Assembly (NCBI GenBank): GCA_039720395.1
Contig: CM077828.1
Coordinates: forward strand, 17,334,264-17,398,263
DNA: 64,000 bases
Direction: 5' to 3'
Origin: Liquidambar formosana
Lineage: Eukaryota; Streptophyta; Magnoliopsida; Saxifragales; Altingiaceae
A program made the translations under genes and the position numbers. Positions 24,118 to 35,147 of the stretch are shown here, piece by piece (the stretch's first letter is position 1; each line of letters starts with the position of its first letter). The notes beneath the pieces were generated by a model. That model was not told the origin of the DNA. It worked only from the letters and a program-made list of their open reading frames with translations, and did not search any database.

Positions 24118-24260
24118 AAGACCCCTACTAAGTTAGTTGAGCGGCCAAGTCCTGGATATGTTCTCCAGAGGTCATCGTTTCCATTCATTGCAGAGATCGT
24201 TGCCTATGTAGATATAATGCCTCTCACATGGGCAAATAAATAAATAATAATAATAATTAA
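24118..24260 (+). mobile_element. SINE-like insertion in the duplicate
   Basis: A-box-like TTAGTTGAGCGGCCAAG, then B-box-like GGTCATCGTTTCCATTC, ending in an AAT-rich tail. It is absent from the paralogous block near 37680. Confidence 0.45.
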
Positions 24261-24932
24261 TTAAAAAATTATGTATTTGTCATATTAAAATTGTTCAAGA
24301 ACGTAATCGAACAAAGCTATGTTCTACTTAGGCTGGACTCATTTAATTAACAAGCTTAGAGTGTAAATTTGAGCTTGGTTCATTTAATTTAATTTCCTAG
24401 CCAACAAACTTGATAGAATAGGGTCCCAGCTGTTGATGAAAAACTTGGTTCACTTGTTACCTTAGCCACCACATACAAGGAAATGCAGCGTGCAGATTTT
24501 TTGGCAGGACTAGCGCCCAATTAAGTCAAGCTTAATTTTTGTTTTTTCATGCCACTGGTGACACCAAGGATTGTACATGCTTAAAACAATGTAGTGTTTC
24601 GTTTTGTAATAATAATATTGTCTCTAGCATTGAGGAGTGGGGAAAAAACATTGGTTGTAATTGTTGACAAACCATTCAATGTTCAAGACTTTTGTCACAT
24701 CCCACCATGGCAATTGATTTGCCTTTACACTTCCTTTTCATTATTTACATGAAGTGGAAGAAAAGTTGCTTTTCCTAGGGAGACAAAACAGTGTGTCTTT
24801 TTTTGGGGTAAAAGGCAAGGTAACAAGGAATTGCCTTGGACCAAATCATATTTCTGTGCCAAAGCCACGACATTTCACTTGGGGTAGGCTGGCCACTAGG
24901 ACAATTTCATGCATAACCTATCAACCCATACA

Positions 24933-26021
24933 TCAAAGAGTGATGTAAAATCTATTCCCAACTCCCATTTTGATGAAAGGCCTCCGAGGCGTTAAACCAT
25001 CGTCCGATGATGACTCCGAGAAGTTAAAAAGGATCCCGCTTTCTACTGGCGTCGTAAAATAGGTCGGATTTATTGCCCAATCACTGATTCCCACGTGTCT
25101 GTTGCCGGGTAAGTACCCCACCTCAACAAATTTATTAGCCAGAGACCTATGTTACTGAATTGATTTGGTCATGGTCTGACGATGACTGGGATATTGCTCC
25201 ATTGGATCACCTCTCATTCTTCAACCATATGTTGTTTTAACCTTACGAGAAATTTCAATGTGACAAAAAAAATAAAAATAAAAATAAAAATTAGAGTTTC
25301 CAAAGAGAATTAAATACCTTGTGTAAGTAGAGCAGCAGACTCATTCAAAAGTCCATAAATCTCTTCCAATGAATTCCAATTCGCATATGCTCCTCTAACC
25401 AATTTCTCAATATAGGGCTACAAGCAAATGCCAACACCAAGTCAACAACGTTGTGCAAAAACTATAGAGAGGTCATTGACCGACATTGGAATTGAGTTTA
25501 GAATGTCGTGTGAGGTGATTAGGTGAAAACTCATACCTTATTAATGCTGGTTAGGTCTTTGGAAGTGTACAATTATCCATCAATCATGGCCCGGAGAACT
25601 TGACATATGGGATTTAAGATGATATAATGAGGTCCGCGTGACAAATATAGTTTATTGCCCATAACACACGTCCGAGCGTGCCTTATTGTTACGTCTCACA
25701 TTTTCTCAGACATTCCGGAACCTAATATCTATGGCATATTTAGAAAAGGACAATATTAATGAAAAAATATATTTTTTAATATTTTAATATAACCAAGGGA
25801 AAAAAATGATTAATCAAATGATTATCAATGAAAAAAAAAAAGAGAAATGAAATTGCATACCTTTCTAAGCTTGAGTGGGTTTATCACGAACAGTTTCAAG
25901 AACTCTTGCACTGTGTTGATGTTCACGATGGCCGGCTTCTTGTGAAAAGCTCCCCATTTTCCAATCTTCTCAAGGCGCCACACCTCGTAATCTAGCGCCG
26001 GTGGGTGATGCTTTTTGTACA
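24933..26021 (-). pseudogene. CBP60-like gene, 3' half only (copy A)
   Basis: Four exons correspond to exons 4-7 of the copies at 38.7-42.0 and 48.8-53.1 kb: 25861-26021 ([20 protein letters not shown]), 25537-25728, 25318-25417 ([20 protein letters not shown]) and 24933-25210. Splice sites are conserved. Exon 7 has a nonsense change: CAA (Gln) in copy B is TAA here (25152-25154), before the segment [20 protein letters not shown]. Exons 1-3 are missing. Intron 3 is cut by the Pack-MULE at 26911, and homology to copy B is lost within about 10 bp beyond it. CBP60 proteins are plant calmodulin-binding transcription regulators. This copy cannot make a full protein and is inferred to be dead. Confidence 0.85.
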
Positions 26022-26910
26022 CTGAACGAAAAATAATGTCAATAACCACATAAGAAATGGTGATTCATTTATTGTTCTTTTGAGCTTCTAAATTAATATC
26101 GAAAAAGAAATAATTAATTCAACACTCCTTGCCCAAAGTTCATTAAAGGCTAAACCCAACAAGTTAATCCGAAACAAATTCCAATTAATTATTCAGTCAA
26201 TAAGATTTATAAAATTAATATCAATATATAAATCCGAAACAAATTCTTATTAATTATACTTGATAAGGATCAAATTGCATCACTAGGACCCATATATTGG
26301 GGCCATCTTTTTAAAGAAGCACTAAACAAAAGCTAAAAGCATTAGCTGTTTTGTTGACTGATAAGTCAGAAATATTTGGCTTAGGAAGATATAGAAGGGC
26401 AATGCCCTTTGTTGAATGATGTGATGGCCCTAGTGGTCCAATTGTGTAAAGTACAATCATCTTTAATCACACGTGGGAGCCCACAAGGTTCACCACCAAT
26501 CACCCCAATTATTTATTATTCAACTTGGCTCATGGTAGGTTCCAAAAATTTTAAAAATAAAATTTGACCAATGGAAAGGAACATTATTTTAATCATGCAT
26601 GATGATGATGGATCCTTTTATCACCGGTGATGGAGTCATGGAAGCCACTTGACATAATTAAATTTCATCTCATGAATGTTGTTTGATCAAGGAGAATATA
26701 TGGCAACTTGCAATAGATTATTCTCTCCATATTTTTGCACCAATTAATAATATAAACTGGCGTTACATAGTTTGCCCCATATATTGCTTGCAATCTATCT
26801 ATGATTGGAAGGCAATAAGATCATATACGGTCATCACCTACCCACACTAAATAATGCTACAATGTGGAAATTAAACTATTAGAAGTTTAGAACTATAATA
26901 AATAAATAAA

Positions 26911-28747
26911 GGGGGATTTGGCCATCAGTCCACTAAGTGGAACTTATTTAACAAACAGTCACCCAACTCTTTTTTCAACTCACTTAGTCCATTTGGTTTT
27001 TAGCTGACTAAAATACCCTCATTCTTATTGAGTTATTTCTTTTTCCCTCTCTCTTCACCTACCCCTCTTCATCTTCTACCCTGAAACCACCCCATCACCA
27101 TCTCTCTTCTCAAACCCCAACCCAAACAACAACTCTGGCAGTGGCTGATTTCCATTGATGTTCGACCTCCGGCGACGACGATGGACTATGAAGCTTGTCG
27201 GTGTCGAGCTCCTTCGAACAAGATCTGAAGATTTGTCCTTCCGACGACGAACACCAGATCTGAAGAAACCAAATCTAAAAGCTTACTCTCCTGAAGTCCT
27301 GATTCTTTAACTATTAACTAAAAATTCCCTGTTTGATCTTTAAACGACCATTTTTTCTTACAAAAGAATAAGACCCAAAAACAAAAGAATCAAAAAATAA
27401 AAAAAAAACCCTTCCATATTATCTACTTGCATTGTCTCCAGATTGAAGTAATTCTTCTATCCTTTTTAACACAATTTCTTCTTGTATTGGGCAGTTCGAG
27501 GTCGGATTGGGAGTTGGAGGGTGGAGGAAAATTATTCTCAGTCCCTCTACAGCCTCTCCCCATTGTTGTTTTATTTTGATGAAGTTCCACATTTGGTGCC
27601 TGCCCATGTTGCCTGTTTTATATAGTCCACATATTTATCCCCTACAAAGCCTATTATGATACAACCTGTTCACCAATCAAGTCTAGACCAATCAGCATGA
27701 ATGATATCCCTTGGAAGAGCAAGAAGTAAAAATGGATGCCCTATGCAAAGAGGAGACTCCTTGCTGTAGCTGTCAAAAGAAGAAAAGCCAATGCCAACTC
27801 TTTGTATATATCCTATTGTGCTTCTTCTTCCGAGCAGCCTTTTGCTCTTGCTGTATGGCTTCCTCCATTTCCCCAAGACTAGGCTCAGAACCACCCCTAT
27901 GATGCTTTGGTTCTTTCTCAACAAGTGAGACAAGATCACCCTCAGAGGAGCGGCTAGATTTTTTGGTGACAACCCATTCATATGCACTCCCAATCTGGAA
28001 TAGGCCTGAGATCATGGCATTGAATTTAGTCACTGACATGGTGTTCTCAAAGAGAAGGTATGGTACAATCCCTTTTTTTTTTTTTTTTTTTTTAAGTTAT
28101 TACAATTTAACAAAATAGTAAAATTTTATAGTCATTGTATATAAAACAGTAAGGCTTTACTTTACAGATTATGTTGACTTTAAGTAAGATGGATTTTCAT
28201 CAAACTAGTTTTATGAAGTGAATCATACAAAACCATACAATTTTACTACTTCACTGTAAAATTTATTTCATTAAGTAATAAAATTTATTTCGTAAAGTAG
28301 TAAAATTTTACTACTTCACTATAAAATTTACTACTGAAAGTAGTAAAATTTTACTACTTTGTGAACTATTATGTTAGACTGTGTCAAGTAGTAAAATTTT
28401 ACAGTTTTAATTTTTTTAATAATTACCTAATGAATATGGATCGTTTTTCGAAGATGTCGATGAGTAGGTTCCAAAAATATAATTTTTTTTAAAAACGGAT
28501 ATGTATATTGTAAGTTATAAGTTTTTAAAAATTATAACACTAAAAAACTAAGTTAGTTACATAGGCTGCCCTTAATAACAAAAAAAGGAGTGCCCTTAGT
28601 AATAATAAGGGCAAAGCAGGGATTTTTAAAAAATGTGTGACTAATTGATAAATAAGTTTAGTTTCATTGACTAATTGACTTAGAAAAATTCTTACTTGAT
28701 TAATTGCCAATATTTTATCAAAAAGTAGACTATTCCCCAATTTCCCC
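26911..28747. mobile_element. Pack-MULE carrying a CSLC gene end (1837 bp)
   Basis: The ends are GGGGGATTTGGCCATCAGTC and, inverted, GGGGAAATTGGGGAATAGTC. They are flanked by a perfect 9-bp TSD, ATAAATAAA, at 26902-26910 and 28748-28756. The paralogous CBP60 copy B has one uninterrupted version of the site at about 40543-40551. Inside are a UTR-like stretch (27050-27300), a CSLC 3' end in antisense (27654-28062) and a region full of the palindrome GTAAAATTTTAC (28110-28410). It is closely related to the element at 32026-33585. Confidence 0.85.
27654..28062 (-). pseudogene. Captured C-terminal end of a cellulose-synthase-like C (CSLC) gene
   Basis: The minus strand reads [20 protein letters not shown], then [38 protein letters not shown]. 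After a 1-bp deletion it reads [30 protein letters not shown] and GLDLIGEQVVS-stop. This is the C-terminus of the CSLC family (xyloglucan backbone glucan synthases, Golgi membrane). A Gln-type codon is TAG in the SAQG-equivalent segment. The fragment keeps the native stop at 27654-27656 and apparent 3' UTR to the left. It lacks the catalytic domain, so it is a captured, broken fragment. Any effect through antisense RNA against the parent gene is speculation. Confidence 0.85.
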
Positions 28748-28756
28748 ATAAATAAA

Positions 28757-30277
28757 CTTGGGTGCCAAGTCTAACGAATGTTGTAAAGTCATATGTCATT
28801 GTTCACCACCAAAAATAACAGGCCAATAAAAAGTGGCCATGTGTTATTTTAATACAATCAAAAACTTTGCATGACAAACCTATGGCATGAAGCCACGTGG
28901 CAAATCTGGACCAGTTAGTGGGGTAAACCTACTAAGGTAGGCGGTTACAGATGATAAGATGATAAGAGAAGATCTTTGGTTTCCAGCCATGTGTTAAAAT
29001 GGTTTAAGTAAAACATACAATTATAAAAGCAAGCCAATTAGAACTTGCCACATGTCCCATCTAGGATTTAAAATGGAGAGAAACAAGCGTTCTATGTCTC
29101 TGCGGTAGTTATTGGCAGCCTTCAAACAATTTCAAATCCCAGAAGAGAGCCAATAGAACATAGCCATGTGTCCAAATTGATTCAAATAAGTTTGAATAAT
29201 GAAATGGACCAATAAAAGAAGGACAAGTGTCCCAATTCAGCATTTAAAAGGAGGAAAAACAGTTTTAATTCCTTAAGCGGTTATTTTCTGCAAAAAATTC
29301 TCCAAGAGAATTTGAATTGATTTAGATTCAAATTGATTCAAAATTATTTACAGAGAATTAAAGACATGTATGGGTTGTGAGAGAAGGAAGAAGATGCAGC
29401 CCACAATTGCTGACATAGCACAATTTAATTGGCTTGAAGACTTGCAGCATGGAGAGATAACTACTAACTGACTCTTCAAGACAGTTAATTTTCTTATAAA
29501 ATAGAGGGAAAACTGCACCACTTGTCACAACATCATTGGGAGATGCAAAGCAACAGTTAGGGGTCCAAAGAGTTCTATAAATACAAGATCCCTGGCAGAC
29601 AAAGTTTCTTCTCCTCAAATCGTCAAATTGCTCCTACAGCAAAGTTATTTTACATTTATCCTTTAGTTTTTTCCAACACTATACCTTTAGACTTTAAGAG
29701 TAGGAATAGAATTACCATTAGTTTAGGAGTAAGTATTCTTGTAGATTTAGTGTAACTTTGTAATCTCTTCATCACCCTCCATTTCATTGTTTGAAGAAAG
29801 GTTGTAACAGAGTTTATCAATGATTCCCCCTACAGAGGTAATTGTTGTGTTCTGTGTTTTTTTTTATAATCCATTTAGTCATTTCAATTGTGTGTAATTC
29901 TGTACATTTTCATAGCAATAAAAGCATCAGTCTTCCAGACACTTCAATTGGCGTATTTTGTAAAAGCCTTCTTAATTGAGGCAAATTGAACCAAATCAAT
30001 CGCCTAATTATTATTCTTTGGCTTTCCACAAGCCATTTTGTACTTTGAAAGGTTGGTGGTCAAACTTTTCTGGCACGCCCGTCTTACATTGCAACATACC
30101 TAGTGCTTTGAAAATCCTGTGATCAATAAATTGGTTGAACAATTATGTATTGGTGAATTTCATTGTCAAAATCCTCGTTTAAGTTTTGTTATGGTTCCAT
30201 TTTGTGGTTGCATATTTGATTTATAAAGACTCGAGCACTTGAAGGCTTGAAGCTTTACGAGATAATTCCCCCTTTTG
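28757..30277. other. Possible LTR or promoter remnant with repeated U3-like blocks
   Basis: Four loosely repeated blocks of the form CCAAT-RRAAA-GCCA-GTGTCCCA lie at about 28820, 29035, 29145 and 29210. A TATA-like TTCTATAAATAC follows near 29571. This resembles a retroelement U3-R, but TG...CA borders and a TSD were not found. No protein is recognised. Confidence 0.3.
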
Positions 30278-30432
30278 AAGGGGAATTTTAGATTGGCCAG
30301 GTTACCGAAAAATGGTTACAGTTCAATACAAATGATTACTAACTTTCTAATAAATTACTACTAACTTAACTAACGAAGACTACTGACTCTAATTATTTTT
30401 CAGCAGCCCGACCAATCTAAAATTCCCCCTTT
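30278..30432. mobile_element. MITE, GGGGAATTTTAGATTGG family
   Basis: The left end GGGGAATTTTAGATTGGCC has an inverted right end (CCAATCTAAAATTCCCCC). Internal TACTAACT blocks are shared with copies at 34553, 42695 and 62780. Confidence 0.7.
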
Positions 30433-30687
30433 TGACTTGAAACTGACTAAGCAATGGTAAGTGACAAGACTCGGTGAATCTCTCTTCAAAATCACTTAAA
30501 CTTTGTGCAAATTGTTTTGAAAACTTGACAACGTTATTGTTCAATTGAAGGCATGAAGGACCAGTCTTTCAATCTCTAGGACCGGTCCACCAAGTCACCA
30601 AGGGTACTCTTGTCGAACTAGGGTATTAGTCCTTGGGGATACGGGGCCGGTCTGTGGGCTTGGAAAACATTTGATGAAGTTTTTGAG

Positions 30688-30850
30688 TATGGGGGCCTCT
30701 ATTGGCACCCTAAGATTTGCTTTTCATCCTCTACTCATTTTACTCTTTAATATTTTATGAAAAATGTAGAACAATTTCATAAAAATGGATCGCATGCTCT
30801 ATTAGAAAATATCATTTTGAACTACTTTTTAGAAGAAAATTTTTTCAGCA
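30688..30850. mobile_element. Half of a foldback element (GGGGGCTATTGCC family)
   Basis: Matches one arm of the elements at 35982, 46902 and 63114 (TTTTATGAAAAATGTA, TCTATTAGAAAATATCATTT). The other arm is absent. Confidence 0.5.
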
Positions 30851-30885
30851 ACCCACCGTTACAGTTTCCTACTTAAATCTTGGAT

Positions 30886-30977
30886 TGTCTTAACGGGGAT
30901 TCGAACCCGAAACCGTGCGCTAACCACACAATCACAATTTCGCCCTTACCAACTAGACTATCTAAGGGTGGGTGACC
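30886..30977 (-). mobile_element. tRNA-like SINE head or tRNA pseudogene
   Basis: The minus strand has an A box (TAGTCTAGTTGGTAAGG) and a near-perfect B box (GGGTTCGAATCCC) about 45 nt apart. The acceptor arms do not pair into a clean cloverleaf, so I do not call an active tRNA gene. Confidence 0.5.
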
Positions 30978-32025
30978 AATCTTTTGCTTAGCAAAAACTT
31001 AATTTATTTTTTGCCTATACTAAGACCCGTGCAAGACCCTTGGAGGACTAGTCCTACCTTGATACGAGAAATCTGATCAGATAAAGACTAGATCTAAACA
31101 TGAACTTGATACGAAAGCGCAGAACATTGATAAAGAGGCATCTTTAGAAAATTTTCAAGAATTCCCACCTAATATGCCACATTTCAATGAACCACGAGTT
31201 GCTTTCCACAATAAAGGTCCACGCGAATTTAGTAAAAATTTATGTCTAGCATGTTACAAAATTTAGTCCTTTTAATTGGCATGATGTTGGTCCAAATTAA
31301 GGAGGCTTTTTGAATGAGAATCAAATTAATCAATAAATTGAAGAGTTATTTATCTAAAAATATATCAATAATTCCGATACCACAGTCTAATTATCTTCCG
31401 TAATTAGGTTAATCTCTATGATTCTCAAGTGAATTCAGAACGCTTCTTTTGGATGGAAAGAAATGGATAGATGGGGGCATTGAATTTCCATTGTTTTCGA
31501 GTTTTATGAGGAGAGAAAATAAAAGAAGTAGATAAACATGGGGGTGTTCAAAATCCCTCTCCAAGGCTTGCATTTTTATTTCAATTTTTTTTTCCTTCCC
31601 ACAAGTAGGGTTCTAGAAATTCTTTCAGAATAGACACAACTATAATATTTTTTTTTTAAAAAATGTATATTGGTTTGAAACAGAGGATGCACCTATTGCT
31701 CTTAAAAAACTGTTATGAGCAAGTTTCTTTCACAACAGACACAACCCTAAAAGAATGGATATTGGTTTAAAACAAAGGATATATGCTCCTCTTTTAAAAA
31801 ACTATTATGTCGAAGTTTTTTATTTTGGTTTTTTTTTTTTTTTTTTTTTTAATTCCAACAATTCTATAATATAATAGAGTCATGTATGTATCATCTTTAG
31901 CTTACTTTTGTTTAACATATATATCTCACATTTTAGCAAAAAGATAAAATGAAGTAGAAAAGGCATATACATTTAGAAAATGTTTTTGTCCCTAATTTTT
32001 TTTTTTTTTTTCAATTTTCTTAAAA
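30978..32025. other. Non-coding, AT-rich stretch
   Basis: No gene recognised. Poly-T tracts near 31833-31850 and 31999-32010. A weak direct repeat (GGTTTRAAACARAGGAT) occurs at about 31672 and 31765. Confidence 0.4.
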
Positions 32026-33585
32026 GGGATTTGGTCATTAGTCCACAAAATAAGACTTATTTGGCAATTAGTCAAGGAACTTTTCTTTTTACTCAATTAG
32101 TCCATTTTCTAGTTTATGACAAAAATAGCCTTGATTTATATAAATCAAAGCCTTTAGTCTCTACCTTCATAACCACTGACGACATCCATCAACCACAATC
32201 AACTCTGAGATCTTTGATTGTCGGTTGACGGCCGGTCTGCAGTTCCCGTTGAGAGAATTGGCTGGTACTTAAAGAAGGGCTAGTATGCCCTGTGTCTTGG
32301 AACTGGTGCTCCAGTTTACATGGTCGCCGTACTTGAGTAACTAGCAGCAGAAGTATTGGAATTGGCTGGAAATGCAACTCGTGACAACAAGAAGAATGGG
32401 ATTATCCCAAGGCATGTTCTACTGGCTGTGACTCTGTGAGGAGCTTGGAAAGCTTTTTCATGGAGTGACCATAGCTCATGGTGGTGTCCTCTCCAACATT
32501 AACCCAGTTCTCCTACCCAAGAAGACCACCTAGGCCACCAAAGAATCCAAATCTCCCTCAAAGGCTCCAAGACCCCCAAGAAAGCTTGATCTCCCAAAGC
32601 CATTTACAATATTTTTCCCTTTTTTCATTTTTATGTAAATTTTTGGTTTAGAAGTCATCTTGTTCTGTTGATGGTTAGGGAAAAGCAAACTAAGAATTGG
32701 AAGACATTGTAGTCCTTGGAATTGTATGGTCTTTGTGTTAGGATTTTATCTGGGAATCAATAGATGAAAGTATGAAACCGCTCATTTCTTTCGCACACAA
32801 AAAAAAAAAAACAGAGAGAGAGATGGGTTTCCTTGTAGAAAATAGTATATAGGGAGAACAGTGAAAAAAGAAAGGATAAGGTCAGACATGTGAGGCCCGC
32901 GTTAAAGGAGTGCAATAATTAAAGATGTGGGTCAAATTTTTTACTCCTTTTTTTTCCTCTCTCTTCTGCCTCTTCTCTCTCTTTCAGCTTTTTCTCTCTC
33001 TCTCCTCTTCGTTGTCTCCTCCCAAGGGCTATTTTGTCCATTCAAAACAAATAATAAAATTTATTGTTTAATGCTTTTACAAAATAGTAAAATTTTAGAA
33101 AGCTCATCCTGCCAAGGTAATAAAATTTTACATAATAGTATAATAAAATTTTACATAATAGTAAAATTTACAAAGTAGTCAAATTTTACATCAATTTTAC
33201 AAAGTAGTAAAATTTTACGATTTCAATTTTTTCAATAATTATCTAATCAATGTGGATCTTGTTTCAAAAATGTTAGTGAGTAGGTTATAGAAATATAATT
33301 TTATTTAAAAATAGATATATATATATATATATATATATTGAAAGTTATAAGCTTTTAAAAATTAAAACACTAAAGAATCAAGTTAGTTACATAAGGTGCC
33401 CTTAATAACAAAAAAAAGAAGAAACAAAGTATACTTAGTAATAATAAGGGTAAAAAGGGGATTTAAAAAATGAAGTTGACTAATTGCTAAATAAGTTTCA
33501 TTATATTGACTAATTGAGTTTAAAAAATCCTTGATTGACTAATTACTAATATTTTACCTAATTATAAACTAATCGCCAATTACCC
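32026..33585. mobile_element. Pack-MULE carrying a histone H2A.W-like retrocopy
   Basis: The ends GGGATTTGGTCATTAGTC and the inverted GGGTAATTGGCGATTAGT match those of the element at 26911-28747. The 3' ~400 bp (33185-33580) are homologous to 28395-28735. The flanks TTTTCTTAA (32015-32023) and TTTTCATAA (33586-33594) could be a mutated 9-bp TSD offset by two bases. The cargo is a broken H2A sequence with a poly(A)-like tract. Confidence 0.75.
32232..32811 (+). pseudogene. Broken histone H2A (H2A.W-type tail) retrocopy
   Basis: The plus strand reads AGLQFPVERIGWYLKKG, then [27 protein letters not shown]. After frameshifts it reads [24 protein letters not shown] sequence, then KESKSPSKAPRPPRKA-like residues in mixed frames. 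The order is that of the H2A histone fold. The SPSK/PKK-rich tail suggests the plant H2A.W class. At least three stops or frameshifts are visible, and the N-terminus is absent. A 3' UTR-like stretch follows and ends in an A-run (32799-32811), suggesting reverse transcription of an mRNA before or after capture. It has no coding potential today. Confidence 0.8.
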
Positions 33586-33836
33586 TTTTCATAATAATAT
33601 AGTTATTGATAGGACATGCACTTAGAAAGTGTAAAAGAAAATCAAGTGTCGATATGATTGTTGCCACAATATTAACGATGATTACCACTATTCATAGAGT
33701 TTTTTTTTTTTTTTTTTTTTTTTTTGTTTTTTTTATTGGAACTATTCATAGAGTTTTGAGTACATTGCATAATCATTTTCAATAGTGAGGCCGGTGGTAA
33801 GTTATACCGATTTTAAGCGTAGTGTCACTATTTGCT

Positions 33837-33896
33837 TAGAGGTTGTGTCGTGTACCCTCCAAAATGGGTATCTGATCGTAACGCCACCGCAGTCGT
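33837..33896 (-). pseudogene. 60-bp orphan piece of the LRK10L extracellular exon
   Basis: Matches the exon at 6785-7535 with one mismatch over 60 bp and encodes DCGGVTIRYPFWRV-type residues. It follows the version ending CAGTCGT (copy 2) and not CAGTCCT (copy 1). The sequences on both sides are unrelated. Confidence 0.8.
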
Positions 33897-34552
33897 TTGG
33901 CATTTGCCTTGCTCGTTGATAATAAAGAGTTAAAGGAAGATCCTATAGATTGTAAAAAAATAAATGAATAAATAAAAATTCAAAGGCATGTAATAGGAAA
34001 AGACTTGAAAGTCAAAGGTCAAACCTGCCTTTTGGGGAGTGAAGATCCTCTGCCGAGATACTTGGATGAATCCAACGGTTTTAAAAGTCTCAATCCTCAT
34101 TCCATATATGTGCTTGGTTTTTTTTTTAATCGTTAGATTACCCAAGTAACCTAAGTACCCAAGCAAAGAATCCTCTCTCCCCTTTGGAAAGTTGGGAATT
34201 TGCATGGTGGGTCATCTTATTTTACTCCATAGTCAGCTAGTTCTTAAAACAAGAATTAAATTATTGTTGCTCCGAAAGTCCATAATCATTTATCTTTATT
34301 GATCGTGCTTCTAACTACAAGATTGAATTCTCTCTCTATATGAACACTCCAAAATTTACCCCAAAAAAATAAAAAATAATTTTTATTCTTTTAGTGTTAT
34401 ATATGGGTAGACCATTCCACAAAAGCTAAAGCTTTCATCTCGGGTACATAACAATTTTCTCCATAAAAATCCATTTGGAAAACGAAAGACATCTTTTATT
34501 GTAATTATTTTGAAAAATATCAAAGACATCTACCACAATCGTTTAGGGGGAA
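33897..34552. other. Non-coding stretch
   Basis: No gene recognised. Confidence 0.35.
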
Positions 34553-34700
34553 TTACATATCAGTATGGCTATGGGTAAATAATTACCATTAGTAGTCATT
34601 CTTTATTAATCTAGTAGTCATTTATTACTAAGTTAGTAGTCATTTTCATTGATATGTAATTATTTGTCCATAGTTAGACCAATCTATAATTCTCCCAATC
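34553..34700. mobile_element. MITE, GGGGAATTnnAGATTGG family, second copy
   Basis: The left end GGGGGAATTACATATCAG and the inverted right end AGAATTATAGATTGGTC enclose repeated TAGTAGTCATT blocks. Confidence 0.6.
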
Positions 34701-34883
34701 ATTTTTTACAAATGAAATCATCTGCTCTTGAATTTTTTGATTTAATTAAAACATCAAAATTTAACATTATCTACTTATCATTTCAGAGTCTCCATTGAAA
34801 ATATTGAATTCATCTAGTCATTTTCCTTAATTTATTGTTTTTTTTTTCTTTTCTGTTCCTACTCCCGTCACAAAATTTATATA

Positions 34884-35147
34884 CTCCCTCCGTCCCACAA
34901 AGATAGGTCAAAACACGCAGTTTAAAAAAATTCATCTTTGTTGAGTTGTCATTTATTAAACTCTATTATTCTAAAAGTAATCTCTTTTACTTTTTATTGG
35001 GTTTTGTGTTGAAAGTAATTATTAAAATAACAAGGGGTAGTATGGAAAGTTCAAAAAAATTATGATTTGACTTTTCAAAATGAACAATCATTTTGGGACA
35101 GAAAAAGTTACAAAAATGACCTATCTTTGTGAAATAAATTGAGGGAG
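34884..35147. mobile_element. Stowaway-type MITE (264 bp)
   Basis: CTCCCTCCGTCCCACAAAGA on the left and the inverted CTCCCTCAATTTATTTCACA on the right, flanked by TA on both sides. This is the classic Tc1/mariner MITE layout. Confidence 0.8.

Larger units (their letters stand above)
23890..26910 (-). repeat. Segmental duplicate, partner at about 37450-40551
   Basis: The two blocks align over about 3 kb with small indels and cover the 3' half of a CBP60 gene plus its downstream flank. This block carries a SINE-like insert at about 24118-24260 that the partner lacks. Confidence 0.75.

Noticed and set aside
30886..30977. Functional tRNA gene
   Set aside because: The A and B boxes are good, but the acceptor stem does not pair and no clear anticodon loop forms. 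It is better explained as a SINE head.
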